A stretch of DNA of 64,000 nt, taken from positions 252,234-316,233 of the forward strand of contig NZ_SRLH01000001.1 in the NCBI RefSeq assembly GCF_004745595.1, given 5' to 3'. The notes beneath the pieces were generated by a model. It did no database searches, had not been told where the DNA came from, and saw only the letters and a list, made by a program, of their open reading frames with translations. This stretch comes from Flavobacterium humi. GTDB taxonomy: Bacteria > Bacteroidota > Bacteroidia > Flavobacteriales > Flavobacteriaceae. Positions 44,485-53,090 of this stretch are shown piece by piece; position 1 is the first letter of the stretch, and every line of letters begins with the position of its first letter. Made by a program: the position numbers and the translations under genes.

Positions 44485-45480
44485 TTACTTTAATTTTTCA
44501 AAGAGGTTGTCATTACTGATATAATAACGATAAACGATCGAATTTATTTTGTAATATTTTTCAGATTGGCGAATATCGCGCTTGTTTGAGAACTTAAAGA
44601 TACGACTATAAAAGGAATAATGCGCATGCAAAACAGAGAACAAGTGTTTCGGCTTTCCCTGTGTGAGGAAACGGATGCCTGCAATCCCATCCAAAACCAT
44701 GCGGATAAAGAGCGTAACGGCCATTGTTTTCGCCGGAAGGTTTTTGGTCAGCATCCAAAGCGAATTCCTGAAATTCAGGAACGTTTTCTTCGGGCTGCCG
44801 GCATTTAAGGTAGCACCGCCAACATGATAAACCGTTGAATTGCCGCAATATTTGATAGTGTAGTTTTTATTGAAAGCACGCCAGCACAAATCGATTTCTT
44901 CCTGATGCGCAAAAAAATCAGGATCGAAACCTTCCAGTTCCCGGAATACTTTTTTACGGATAAAAAAACAAGCTCCCGATGCCCAGAAAATCTCACAAGT
45001 GTCGTTATATTGCCCATTGTCTTTTTCCAAAGTTTCAAAGATACGTCCACGGCAAAATGGAAACCCGTATTTATCGATAAAACCGCCGCCGGCACCGGCA
45101 TATTCAAAATATTCCTTGTTTTTGAAATCCAGTATTTTAGGCTGGATGATGGCTGTTTCCGGCTCCTTTTCGAATAAGGAAAGAATAGGGGCGAGCCAGT
45201 TTTCGGTAACTTCTATATCCGAATTGACCAAAGCATAAATATCTTCTTCCACAAACTGCAAGGCTTCATTATAGCCTTTGGCAAAGCCGAAATTGTCGCT
45301 GTTGGAGATAATTTTAACCGAAGGGAAATGTTTTTTTACAAAAGAAACCGAAGCATCGGTTGAAGCATTATCGGCAACATAAATTACCGCTTCGGGGGAA
45401 TACCGGATAACGGAAGGCAAGAACTGCTCTAACAAAGCTATTCCGTTCCAGTTCAATATGACAACTGCAGTATTGGGCAT
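44485..45480 (-). CDS. Family 2 glycosyltransferase
   Basis: The 331-aa GT-A fold enzyme has an N-terminal NTP-sugar domain with VILNWNG, ADNASTDAS (28-44), the DxD-type LVNSDIEV, and the acceptor-region FAHQEEIDLCWR (the ED/Q(Q)RRW-like motif is relaxed). A C-terminal amphipathic helical region suggests membrane association. It resembles rhamnosyltransferase-like proteins of surface-glycan synthesis. It starts 2 bp after the stop of the preceding lipoprotein gene. Confidence 0.92.
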   Translation of the reverse strand: MPNTAVVILNWNGIALLEQFLPSVIRYSPEAVIYVADNASTDASVSFVKKHFPSVKIISNSDNFGFAKGYNEALQFVEEDIYALVNSDIEVTENWLAPILSLFEKEPETAIIQPKILDFKNKEYFEYAGAGGGFIDKYGFPFCRGRIFETLEKDNGQYNDTCEIFWASGACFFIRKKVFRELEGFDPDFFAHQEEIDLCWRAFNKNYTIKYCGNSTVYHVGGATLNAGSPKKTFLNFRNSLWMLTKNLPAKTMAVTLFIRMVLDGIAGIRFLTQGKPKHLFSVLHAHYSFYSRIFKFSNKRDIRQSEKYYKINSIVYRYYISNDNLFEKLK

Positions 45481-45482
45481 TT

Positions 45483-46394
45483 TTATTTTGTTATGGGATA
45501 TTTGGTTTCTTCCGTCCTGATCAGCGCATTCAATTCATCCGGGGTTACTTTTCGGGCGAATGCATCGGTAAAAACCTTTGTTATTTTGGTCGCCGTCGAA
45601 GCAGGGTATTTTGCCATGAATTCCTCAAATTCCTTTTGGCTTTCCGGATAGAGTGTCATGTTTTCATAATCGAAATTGGCGGTATTGTCTAAACCGTAGA
45701 GGTAATTGGTGAGGTAATCTTTGTACGCTTCCTTTGCTTCCGGATACAACATACTTTCCGGGTATTTGGCCAGGAAATTTTCCCAATTGATGACCCTGTC
45801 GGACACTTCTTTGAGAGAAATGACAAAACCGGCATCGGCTGCGTATAAAGTCGTATTGTCAAAGGCTTCCAGTTTGAGGTAAGCCACATAATCTTCCGGC
45901 AGGTCATTCTTGAAAATATCCAGGTAAAAATTAGGGACAGTGCGTATTTCGGCCATGCCTTCACCAATTTCCCATATTTCCACATTGGCTTTGGTAAACG
46001 ATTTCACTTTGGTTTTCACAGCACCGGATAATACAATCCTGGCGGTTTTTTGATCGTAAAACTGGTAATATTCGTCCAGAATATTCGCATTGGCATCGTT
46101 CAGCTGGCCTATGATGGTTTCAATCTCCTGGCGGAAATCCTTATAGACGGACACGGCATTTTCCTTATTGAGTTTGGCTTTTGCCGCAGCTGTTTCGCTG
46201 ACAATTTCAGAGGTTAATTTTTCCGTTTTCGAGACCTGGATTTCCCTTGGCGCTTTTTTTGCCGTTTCAGGATGTACAGGAGTGGTTTCTGTTGTAGTAG
46301 CCTCGCTTTCAGGTGCTTTTTGATCCTCTTTTTTACAGGAAAAAAACACAATACCTAAAAACAGGCATATAACGCTAACAACTATTTTTTTCAT
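45483..46394 (-). CDS. Lipoprotein of unknown function
   Basis: The 303-aa protein has a lipoprotein signal (CLFLGIVFFSC, lipidated Cys20) followed by a Glu/Thr/Pro-rich linker (about 21-55). Its helical, acidic mature domain has recurring NW/YPES segments (KYPESMLYPEAKEAYKDYL, LYPESQKEFEEFMAKYP), reminiscent of solenoid repeats. I recognise no family. It lies 7 bp after the HsdR_N-like gene and 2 bp before the glycosyltransferase, so it is firmly within the operon and may act in the same envelope process. Confidence 0.8.
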   Translation of the reverse strand: MKKIVVSVICLFLGIVFFSCKKEDQKAPESEATTTETTPVHPETAKKAPREIQVSKTEKLTSEIVSETAAAKAKLNKENAVSVYKDFRQEIETIIGQLNDANANILDEYYQFYDQKTARIVLSGAVKTKVKSFTKANVEIWEIGEGMAEIRTVPNFYLDIFKNDLPEDYVAYLKLEAFDNTTLYAADAGFVISLKEVSDRVINWENFLAKYPESMLYPEAKEAYKDYLTNYLYGLDNTANFDYENMTLYPESQKEFEEFMAKYPASTATKITKVFTDAFARKVTPDELNALIRTEETKYPITK

Positions 46395-46401
46395 TCTTTT
46401 A

Positions 46402-46851
46402 TTAAACTTTAGTAAAATCCGGAAGATCCCGTAAAAACTGATATTGTTCTTTTTCGAAATCCATCTGGCAAAAATAATGATTTAGTCCGTTGGTTACCAT
46501 TAAATATTGCGATTCCAGCGCCATATTGTAACGGGCAATCTGATCGAAAGTGTTTTGGGAAATGGAAACTTCGGGCGCTTTGCATTCAATAAGGAGGAAT
46601 AATGAGCCGTCAGGGCGGAAAACCACGATGTCATAGCGTTTGGTCAAACCGTTTACCTTTATGGATTTTTCTACGTTGATATAGGATTTGGGGTAGTTTT
46701 TATGCTGCAGCAGAAACTGGACCACATGCTGGCGCACCCATTCTTCAGGTGTAAGGATTACAAATTTTTTACGGATTTCATCAAACACAGCGATTTTATT
46801 TTCACTATTTTTGAGCCGGAATGAATACGCAGGGAAATTCAGTTTTTGCAT
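46402..46851 (-). CDS. Stand-alone HsdR N-terminal-like (PD-(D/E)XK) protein
   Basis: The 149-aa protein corresponds to the type I restriction enzyme R-protein N-terminal domain with nuclease-type residues: a D in RYDIVVF (about 74-80) and ECKAP (about 89-93). There is no helicase domain and no HsdM or HsdS nearby, so it is not a restriction system. A TAGCTTTG box (minus strand, 46856-46863) with TTG 20 bp further upstream ends only 4 nt before the ATG, so the mRNA may be leaderless. It is the first gene of a four-gene operon, divergent from holA. Confidence 0.85.
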   Translation of the reverse strand: MQKLNFPAYSFRLKNSENKIAVFDEIRKKFVILTPEEWVRQHVVQFLLQHKNYPKSYINVEKSIKVNGLTKRYDIVVFRPDGSLFLLIECKAPEVSISQNTFDQIARYNMALESQYLMVTNGLNHYFCQMDFEKEQYQFLRDLPDFTKV

Positions 46852-46897
46852 ATCGCAAAGCTATTATCAAATAACCAAATAAACAAATCGACTTATT

Positions 46898-47902
46898 TTG
46901 GATGAAGTTTTAAAAATCATAAAAGAAATTCAAGCCGGAAACATACGGCCGATTTATTTTTTAATGGGAGAAGAGCCCTATTATATTGATAAGCTGGCTG
47001 AATTCATAGAACAGAACATCCTCCAGGAACACGAACGTGATTTTAACCAAACGGTATTGTATGGGCGCGATGTTACGGTTGAAGATATTGTGGGTAATGC
47101 CAAACGTTTCCCAATGATGGCTGACCGCCAGGTGGTTATTGTCAAAGAAGCGCAGGAATTGTCCCGCACCATCGATAAGTTGGAGGCTTATGCCGAAAAC
47201 CCGCAGCCAACCACGGTTTTGGTCATCTGCTACAAATACAAAACGCTGGACAAACGTAAAAAAGTAACCAAAGTACTCGAGAAAGCCGGTGTTGTTTTTG
47301 AAAGCAAGAAATTATATGAAAACCAAGTGGGAACCTGGTTGGTAAGAGTGTTACAAGGGAAGAAACTCAATATAGAGCCCAAAGCCGCAGCCATGTTTGT
47401 AGATTTCCTGGGGACAGACTTGAGCCGTATCGCCAATGAAATTGATAAACTGGCTATTATCCTGAAACCCGGCGCTACCATTACCCCGGCGATTATTGAA
47501 GAAAATATAGGCTTTAGCAAGGATTTCAACCCATTCGAATTGCGCAAGGCGATAGGCGAACGCAACCAGCTCAAGGCGTACCAAATAGCGGACCACTTTG
47601 CCCAAAACCCGAAAGATAACCCTATTGTGCTTACGATAGGCTTGGTATTTAGCTTTTTTTCGCAATTGCTGCAATACCACGGATTGAAGGATAAAAACCC
47701 TAAAAACGTAGCAGCGGCATTAAAAGTAAACCCTTTTTTCCTGAAAGATTACGATGTAGCATTGCGAAATTACCCTATGAAAAAGGTGAGTGCCATTGTT
47801 GGGACATTACGTGATATAGATGTCAAAAGTAAGGGTGTGGGTGCCAACGCCTTGCCTCAGGCTGATTTGCTAAAGGAAATGTTGGTGAAGATTTTTAGTT
47901 AA
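46898..47902 (+). CDS. holA: DNA polymerase III delta subunit
   Basis: The 334-aa clamp-loader subunit has an AAA+-like N-domain with IRPIYFLMGEEPYYIDKL, a lid domain, and C-terminal helical collar domain (KDYDVALRNYP, VGANALPQADLLKEMLVKIF). Delta opens the sliding clamp; as in the family, no Walker A motif is expected. The start is TTG at 46898, because the next in-frame Met would cut into the first strand motif. It is divergent from the HsdR_N-like gene, an arrangement I recall from other flavobacteria. Confidence 0.92.
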   Translation: MDEVLKIIKEIQAGNIRPIYFLMGEEPYYIDKLAEFIEQNILQEHERDFNQTVLYGRDVTVEDIVGNAKRFPMMADRQVVIVKEAQELSRTIDKLEAYAENPQPTTVLVICYKYKTLDKRKKVTKVLEKAGVVFESKKLYENQVGTWLVRVLQGKKLNIEPKAAAMFVDFLGTDLSRIANEIDKLAIILKPGATITPAIIEENIGFSKDFNPFELRKAIGERNQLKAYQIADHFAQNPKDNPIVLTIGLVFSFFSQLLQYHGLKDKNPKNVAAALKVNPFFLKDYDVALRNYPMKKVSAIVGTLRDIDVKSKGVGANALPQADLLKEMLVKIFS

Positions 47903-48025
47903 CAATTATTTTGTATTAATTTGAAAATCAATGTATTGATTTAAATGATGCTTAAATAAATATTGTTTCTTTCTTTCAAACGAGAATATTTTATAATTTA
48001 GGGGAGAATTATAAATCAGGACACC

Positions 48026-48490
48026 ATGAGGACCTTAGAACAATGGTTTGACGAATATGCCGTAAGCCATCAAAACCCGACAAACAAAGCCATTCATTAC
48101 ATTTGCGTACCGGCTATTTTCTTTTCAATTGTGGGTTTGCTTATGAGTATCCCCAGTTCTTTTTTAAGCAATTTACTTCGGTTAAACCAACCACTGATTG
48201 AAAATTGGGCATTTGTAGCGTTGCTGCCAGTGCTTATTTTTTATATCCGGTTGTCTGTCCCGATGGCTGCCAAGATTGGTATTTTTGCCTTTTTATGCCT
48301 CCTCCTTAATTTTTATATCGGAAAATGGATGCCACTTTGGGCTTTTTCTTTAATTGTGTTTGCCGTTGCCTGGATCGGGCAGTTTTACGGACATAATATT
48401 GAAGGGAAAAAGCCTTCTTTCCTAAAGGACCTCCAGTTCCTGATGATCGGGCCGGCCTGGGTCGTGCAGCATTTGTTTTCAAAAAAATAA
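48026..48490 (+). CDS. Mpo1/DUF962-like membrane protein
   Basis: The 154-aa protein has four hydrophobic segments and family signatures HQNPTNKAIHYICVP (about 15-29) and WIGQFYGHNIEGKKPSFLKDLQFLMIGPAWV (split across about 112-142). The conserved His residues would bind Fe as in yeast Mpo1, a 2-hydroxy fatty-acid dioxygenase. A similar role in lipid alpha-oxidation is possible but unproven in bacteria. The DinB-like gene follows 15 bp later in the same direction. Confidence 0.85.
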   Translation: MRTLEQWFDEYAVSHQNPTNKAIHYICVPAIFFSIVGLLMSIPSSFLSNLLRLNQPLIENWAFVALLPVLIFYIRLSVPMAAKIGIFAFLCLLLNFYIGKWMPLWAFSLIVFAVAWIGQFYGHNIEGKKPSFLKDLQFLMIGPAWVVQHLFSKK

Positions 48491-48505
48491 ACCTTCATAA
48501 TAATT

Positions 48506-48952
48506 ATGTTAACAGATACTTTACAGCAGTTTTTTGAGAGGGACCTCAATAAACTCAAACAGGAAATTGCAGCCTACACCAACGAAAAATCACTCTGGGA
48601 AATTGATAAAAACATTGCGAATTCGGGCGGTAACCTCTGCCTGCATTTAATTGGGAACCTCAATTGGTTTATCGGGGCCACTTTCGGGAAAACCGGATAT
48701 GTAAGAAACCGCGAATTGGAATTTTCGCAGAAAAGCGTCCCTCGCCAGGAACTGATCAGGATGATTGATGAAACAATCCCGGTCGTAAAAAAAGGGCTTG
48801 AAGCCTTAACGGAAGAAGACCTGAAGGCCGATTATCCTATTATCGTATTTGAAAAAGCCACCACAACAGAACAGTTTTTGGTGCATCTTACGACACATTT
48901 ATCGTACCATTTGGGGCAGATCAATTACCACAGAAGGCTTTTGGATATTTAA
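48506..48952 (+). CDS. DinB-like (DUF1572) protein
   Basis: The 148-aa four-helix bundle protein has the likely metal histidine triad at H47 (LCLHLIGNLNWFIG) and the pair in HLTTHLSYHLGQINYHRRLL near the C-terminus. DinB/YfiT-type proteins are thought to act as metal-dependent thiol transferases or hydrolases. It is probably co-transcribed with the Mpo1-like gene and the following TfoX-like gene (15-bp gaps). Confidence 0.88.
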   Translation: MLTDTLQQFFERDLNKLKQEIAAYTNEKSLWEIDKNIANSGGNLCLHLIGNLNWFIGATFGKTGYVRNRELEFSQKSVPRQELIRMIDETIPVVKKGLEALTEEDLKADYPIIVFEKATTTEQFLVHLTTHLSYHLGQINYHRRLLDI

Positions 48953-48967
48953 AATTTTTAAATTCAA

Positions 48968-49279
48968 ATGAATGAAGAAGAAAGCACCTATCTCGGCATA
49001 GGTAAGAACATACCCGGCGCCCAGCAAAGCCAGATGTTCGGCAAATCTTGTTTTAAGAGCGGCGGAAAAGCCTTTATCTGTTTCTTCCAGTCGGCAATGG
49101 TTTTCAAGCTGCAAGGGGAAACACACCGGGAAGCGTTATCTTTGGAAGGAGCGCAGTTGTTCGATCCTTCGGGTAAAAACAGGCCTATGAAAGAATGGGT
49201 GCAGGTGCCTTTTGCTTTTCATCGGAAGTGGCCGGGCCTAGCCGAAAAAGCTTTGGAGTATGTAAACGATTCACAATAA
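48968..49279 (+). CDS. Small TfoX-N-like protein
   Basis: The 103-aa cytosolic protein has SQMFGKSCFKSGGKAFICFFQ, followed by MVFKLQGETHREAL and PMKEWVQVP. This pattern recalls small TfoX/Sxy N-terminal-domain proteins seen in many bacteria, although I cannot be sure of the family. It is 15 bp downstream of the DinB-like gene, so likely the same transcript. Function is unknown; a role in competence is not implied. Confidence 0.7.
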   Translation: MNEEESTYLGIGKNIPGAQQSQMFGKSCFKSGGKAFICFFQSAMVFKLQGETHREALSLEGAQLFDPSGKNRPMKEWVQVPFAFHRKWPGLAEKALEYVNDSQ

Positions 49280-49330
49280 GAATGCAAAAAGAGGTATCTT
49301 GCAATTACAAACCATCAAAAAACAAAACGT

Positions 49331-49744
49331 ATGAACCCGATTTTTAGAAATATCCTGGCAGTTTTGGCCGGTATTGTGATAGGAAGTATCGTCAATATGG
49401 GCATTATAACCGTTAGCGGCTCTGTCATTCCTCCTCCGCCAGGTGTTGATATGACTACCATGGAAGGACTGAAAGCCTCTATGCACTTGCTTGAGCCCAA
49501 ACATTTTATCTTTCCTTTCCTGGCACATGCTTTAGGAACATTGGTTGGAGCGTTAGTGGCGGCTCTTATCGCTGCTAATAACTATAAAAGAATTGCATTA
49601 GGAGTAAGTGTGTTTTTCCTTATTGGTGGAATTGCAAATATTGCCATGCTTCCGTCGCCCATCTGGTTTACGGTACTGGACCTGGCTGTTGCTTATATTC
49701 CAATGGGTTATCTAGGCTGGAAATTTGCCGGAGGGAAAAAATAA
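49331..49744 (+). CDS. Small four-helix membrane protein of unknown function
   Basis: The 137-aa inner-membrane protein has four hydrophobic helices (about 5-28, 60-82, 88-108, 112-130). The loop after helix 1 carries VIPPPPGVDMTT. It has no Cys or motif that suggests chemistry. It follows the TfoX-like gene by 51 bp in the same direction and may share its transcript. Confidence 0.75.
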   Translation: MNPIFRNILAVLAGIVIGSIVNMGIITVSGSVIPPPPGVDMTTMEGLKASMHLLEPKHFIFPFLAHALGTLVGALVAALIAANNYKRIALGVSVFFLIGGIANIAMLPSPIWFTVLDLAVAYIPMGYLGWKFAGGKK

Positions 49745-49875
49745 AGCAAGACACAAACCCGGAATTATCAATTACAGAATTGCCTTTTTAAATATGTTAA
49801 TTATTTTCTAAAACAATAAAAAAAGCGATATTTGCGCCCTCGAATCTTCGAAATTGAATTTAATACGAAAAGAAA

Positions 49876-50055
49876 ATGATGAATAAAAATACGGTATTGG
49901 CTTGGGCAACATTGATTATGATTGCAATGGGACTGATATTAATTGGCTTGGGGATTTTCAAGTATGATGATGTGGCCGGATGGGGTTTTGGCGCCGTTGG
50001 AATCGGTTTTTTGGCGAATGCCTGGGTTTTCAATGCCTTGAAAGGAAGGGTCTAG
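49876..50055 (+). CDS. Tiny CAL67264-like membrane protein
   Basis: The 59-aa protein starts at 49876 (a second ATG is 3 bp on) and ends at TAG 50055. It has two transmembrane helices (LAWATLIMIAMGLILIGLGI and AGWGFGAVGIGFLANAWVF) joined by a short KYDDV loop, and a basic tail KGRV. From memory this matches the CAL67264 family of tiny flavobacterial membrane proteins that usually sits near ettA, as here. A bidirectional terminator follows. Function is unknown. Confidence 0.8.
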   Translation: MMNKNTVLAWATLIMIAMGLILIGLGIFKYDDVAGWGFGAVGIGFLANAWVFNALKGRV

Positions 50056-50104
50056 CCTTTGTTGAATCCTATTAATGACCTGGAAACTTTTAAAAATTAG
50101 GTAT

Positions 50105-50137
50105 AAAAAAACGTTCCGATTTCCCGGAACGTTTTTT
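50105..50137. terminator. Bidirectional terminator
   Basis: AAAAAACGTTCCG and CGGAACGTTTTTT pair around a 6-nt loop. It serves the tiny membrane gene on the plus strand and the SRPBCC gene ending at 50146 on the minus strand. Confidence 0.88.
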
Positions 50138-50145
50138 GTTTGAAA

Positions 50146-50646
50146 TTACTTTTGGGATAGCGTTTTCAATAGCGCTTCCAAGTTGGCAACCGACATCGTA
50201 AAACCTTCTTTGAAACCCATTTCGATCATTTTTTCCATACGCTCAAGCGATTCATTGTAAATAGTGATACGAACGTTCGTTTTTCCGTTTTGTTCCGTAA
50301 ATCGATAATCCCATTCTGATCCGGGCAATTGCGGATTTTCATTTTCATCGGCAAAAGCATTATGCATTTTGAAATTGGTTTTTGGCGCAATGGCACTAAA
50401 TTCCTGTATGGCCCAATGTGCTGTTCCTTCCGGGCTAACCATGGCATAAAACCTTTTTCCGCCTTCTTCAAAATTCATGTATTTGGTTTTAGCTGTCCAA
50501 GGTTTTGGGGCAACCCATTGGTCTAATAATTCTGCTGTTGTAAACGCTTCCCAGACCAACGAAAGCCCGGCATCGAATTCCCTGTTAATAATTACCGTTT
50601 TTGTTGCGTTGTCAACGGTAAAATCTGATTGCAAGTTGTGGTTCAT
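50146..50646 (-). CDS. SRPBCC/AHSA1-domain protein
   Basis: The 166-aa START-like fold protein has the family opening [30 protein letters not shown], then [16 protein letters not shown] and the C-terminal long helix ([21 protein letters not shown]). Such proteins bind hydrophobic ligands. The ATG overlaps the stop of the ArsR-type gene (ATGA), forming the common ArsR-SRPBCC pair, which suggests that the regulator controls it. Confidence 0.93.
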   Translation of the reverse strand: MNHNLQSDFTVDNATKTVIINREFDAGLSLVWEAFTTAELLDQWVAPKPWTAKTKYMNFEEGGKRFYAMVSPEGTAHWAIQEFSAIAPKTNFKMHNAFADENENPQLPGSEWDYRFTEQNGKTNVRITIYNESLERMEKMIEMGFKEGFTMSVANLEALLKTLSQK

Positions 50647-50963
50647 TTTTTCTGTTTTTTAATAGTTGCTAATAAATCGTCTAGTTGGCTGAATTTGGTT
50701 TCCCATATTTTTCTGAATTGTTCTAACCAAATGTCAATATCTTTCATTTTTTCCACTTCTAATTTGTAATATATTTCCCTTCCAAGTTGTTCCTGAGAAA
50801 TCAAATCACATTCCGAAAGTATCTTTAAATGTTTTGAAACTGCTTGTCGGCTTGTTTCAAAATGTTCTGCTAAAGTGTTTGGCGTCATAGCCTGCAAGGC
50901 AATCAATGCTATGATAGCCCTTCGGGTTGGGTCTGCAATGGCTTGAAAAACATCTCTTCTCAT
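50643..50963 (-). CDS. ArsR-family transcriptional regulator
   Basis: The 106-aa winged-helix protein has [16 protein letters not shown] (helix 1), [19 protein letters not shown] (recognition helix, about 31-49) and the wing [15 protein letters not shown]. It lacks the Cys metal-binding motif of ArsR/SmtB, fitting the non-metal branch paired with SRPBCC proteins. Start chosen at ATG 50963 ([15 protein letters not shown]); a longer frame to 51011 runs through the promoter box. It probably represses its own operon. Confidence 0.93.
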   Translation of the reverse strand: MRRDVFQAIADPTRRAIIALIALQAMTPNTLAEHFETSRQAVSKHLKILSECDLISQEQLGREIYYKLEVEKMKDIDIWLEQFRKIWETKFSQLDDLLATIKKQKK

Positions 50964-50992
50964 TGTTCGGGTTTTAAATATGAAACTATATG

Positions 50993-51027
50993 GTTGCAAA
51001 TATACGTGCAACTTTTTGGTTGCGCAA
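50993..51027 (-). promoter_or_regulatory. Promoter and possible operator of the ArsR-SRPBCC operon
   Basis: On the minus strand TTTG lies 19-20 bp before TATATTTG (box 50997-51004). GTTGCA (50993-50998) and TGCAAC (51007-51012) form an inverted repeat around the box, and TTGCGCAA (51020-51027) is a palindrome over the -33 element. Both could be bound by the ArsR-type regulator. Confidence 0.6.
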
Positions 51028-51097
51028 ATTTTTACGGAAGTTTTTTCAGTACTTCCATTATCAAATGATTGTAATCCTAATATTCCGCCATCATCAT

Positions 51098-51127
51098 TTG
51101 CATTTTTTTTATTTAAAACTATCTTTG
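51098..51127 (+). promoter_or_regulatory. Promoter of ettA
   Basis: TTG at 51098-51100, 19-bp spacer, TATCTTTG at 51120-51127: a full consensus match. It implies a 5' leader of about 155 nt before the ATG at 51288, AT-rich and with no obvious strong hairpin. Confidence 0.7.
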
Positions 51128-51287
51128 TAGTCCTAAGATTTGCTTTGTGATAGGAATAAGTGAAGCCTTCTGTTTGAATAGCTATTTTAAAGTGGCAACT
51201 TTTAAATAAAAATTCGGATATTTAGGAAAGATTAAAAACAGTGTAAATCTTAAATAATCAAATAATTAATAAAAATTAAAATTTTAT

Positions 51288-52979
51288 ATGTCAGACGATA
51301 AGAAAGTGATTTTCTCGATGTCAAAATTGAGTAAATCGTATCAAGGAAGTGATAAACAGGTTTTAAAGAATATTTACCTGAGTTTTTTCTACGGAGCCAA
51401 AATTGGTATCCTGGGTTTAAACGGTTCGGGTAAGTCCTCATTATTGAAAATCATCGCAGGCGTAGATAAAAACTACCAGGGAGATGTGGTTTTCGCACCG
51501 GGTTACACTGTAGGTTATTTAGAGCAGGAGCCGCAGTTGGACGATACAAAAACGGTAATTGAAGTGGTTCGCGAAGGTGTTGCCGAAACAATGGCGCTTT
51601 TGGACGAATTCAACAAAATCAACGATATGTTCGGTTTGCCGGAGGTGTATGAGGATGCCGATAAAATGGACAAACTTATGGACCGCCAGGCCGCTTTGCA
51701 AGATAAGATCGACGCTTCAGGTGCCTGGGAAATCGATACCAAACTGGAAATCGCCATGGATGCTTTGCGTACGCCCGAAGCAGATACTCCGATCAATGTG
51801 TTATCCGGAGGGGAAAAACGACGTGTGGCCTTATGCCGCCTGTTATTGCAGCAACCGGATGTGTTATTGCTGGATGAGCCAACCAACCACTTGGATGCGG
51901 AATCGGTACTTTGGTTGGAGCAGCATTTGTCGCAGTACGCCGGAACGGTAATTGCCGTAACGCACGACAGGTATTTCCTTGATAATGTGGCCGGATGGAT
52001 ATTGGAACTTGACAGGGGAGAAGGTATTCCGTGGAAAGGGAATTATTCTTCATGGTTGGATCAAAAATCGAACCGTATGGCACAGGAGGAAAAAGTGGCG
52101 TCAAAAAGAAGAAAAACGTTAGAGCGTGAGTTGGACTGGGTACGCCAAGGTGCGAAAGGCCGTCAGACCAAACAAAAAGCGCGTTTGCAGAACTACGATA
52201 AGTTATTGAACGAAGACCAGAAAGAACTGGATGAGAAATTGGAAATCTACATCCCTAACGGACCTCGTTTAGGTACTAATGTGATCAATGCCAACCATGT
52301 AGCCAAAGCATATGGCGAAAAATTATTATACGATGATTTGAATTTTACGTTGCCTCAGGCAGGTATTGTTGGAATTATCGGGCCAAACGGTGCCGGTAAG
52401 ACAACTATTTTTAAAATGATCATGGATGAGCTCAAACCGGACAGCGGTGAATTCGAAACGGGAGAAACCGTAAAAATCGCTTATGTAGACCAGTCGCATT
52501 CTAATATCGATCCTAATAAATCCATCTGGGAAAATTTCTGCGATGGCCAGGAGTTGATCATGATGGGCGGGCGCCAGGTGAATTCAAGAGCGTATCTGTC
52601 CCGATTTAACTTTGGCGGAAGCGACCAAAACAAAAAAGTGAACACATTATCAGGTGGGGAAAGAAACCGATTGCATTTGGCCATGACCCTGAAAGAAGAA
52701 GGAAATGTGCTTTTGCTGGATGAGCCAACGAATGATTTGGATATCAACACGCTTCGTGCCCTTGAAGAAGGTTTGGAAAATTTCGCGGGTTGTGCCGTAG
52801 TTATTTCGCACGATAGATGGTTCCTGGACAGGATTTGTACACATATCCTTGCTTTTGAGGGAGATTCCCAAGTGTATTTCTTCGAAGGCGGTTTCTCGGA
52901 TTATGAGGAAAACCGTAAAAAACGTCTGGGAGATGTTGCCCCAACGCGAATCAAATATAAAAAATTGATCAGAAGTTAA
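51288..52979 (+). CDS. ettA: EttA, energy-dependent translational throttle ABC-F ATPase
   Basis: The 563-aa ABC-F protein has two nucleotide-binding domains: GLNGSGKSS with LSGGEKRR and LLDEPTNHLDA, then GPNGAGKTT with LSGGERNR and LLDEPTNDLD. They are joined by the P-site tRNA interaction linker (ERELDWVRQGAKGRQTKQKARL) typical of EttA. It has no membrane segments and gates the ribosome according to ATP level. Length matches EttA (about 555). A hairpin terminator follows. Confidence 0.96.
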   Translation: MSDDKKVIFSMSKLSKSYQGSDKQVLKNIYLSFFYGAKIGILGLNGSGKSSLLKIIAGVDKNYQGDVVFAPGYTVGYLEQEPQLDDTKTVIEVVREGVAETMALLDEFNKINDMFGLPEVYEDADKMDKLMDRQAALQDKIDASGAWEIDTKLEIAMDALRTPEADTPINVLSGGEKRRVALCRLLLQQPDVLLLDEPTNHLDAESVLWLEQHLSQYAGTVIAVTHDRYFLDNVAGWILELDRGEGIPWKGNYSSWLDQKSNRMAQEEKVASKRRKTLERELDWVRQGAKGRQTKQKARLQNYDKLLNEDQKELDEKLEIYIPNGPRLGTNVINANHVAKAYGEKLLYDDLNFTLPQAGIVGIIGPNGAGKTTIFKMIMDELKPDSGEFETGETVKIAYVDQSHSNIDPNKSIWENFCDGQELIMMGGRQVNSRAYLSRFNFGGSDQNKKVNTLSGGERNRLHLAMTLKEEGNVLLLDEPTNDLDINTLRALEEGLENFAGCAVVISHDRWFLDRICTHILAFEGDSQVYFFEGGFSDYEENRKKRLGDVAPTRIKYKKLIRS

Positions 52980-52982
52980 AAT

Positions 52983-53015
52983 AAAAGCGGCCAAAAAGGT
53001 CGCTTTGTTTTTATA
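52983..53015 (+). terminator. ettA terminator
   Basis: AAAGCG-G-CC and GG-T-CGCTTT pair around five A, followed by TGTTTTT, a few bases after the ettA stop. Confidence 0.7.
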
Positions 53016-53090
53016 TAATAGGTTGCTTTTTAATTTTCTTCTGAATTTTATATGTATTTTTGAAGGAACTAATTCAGTTGAAATTTATTT

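Noticed and set aside
46402..46851. Type I restriction-modification system
   Set aside because: Only an N-terminal-like domain is present; there is no helicase part, HsdM or HsdS.
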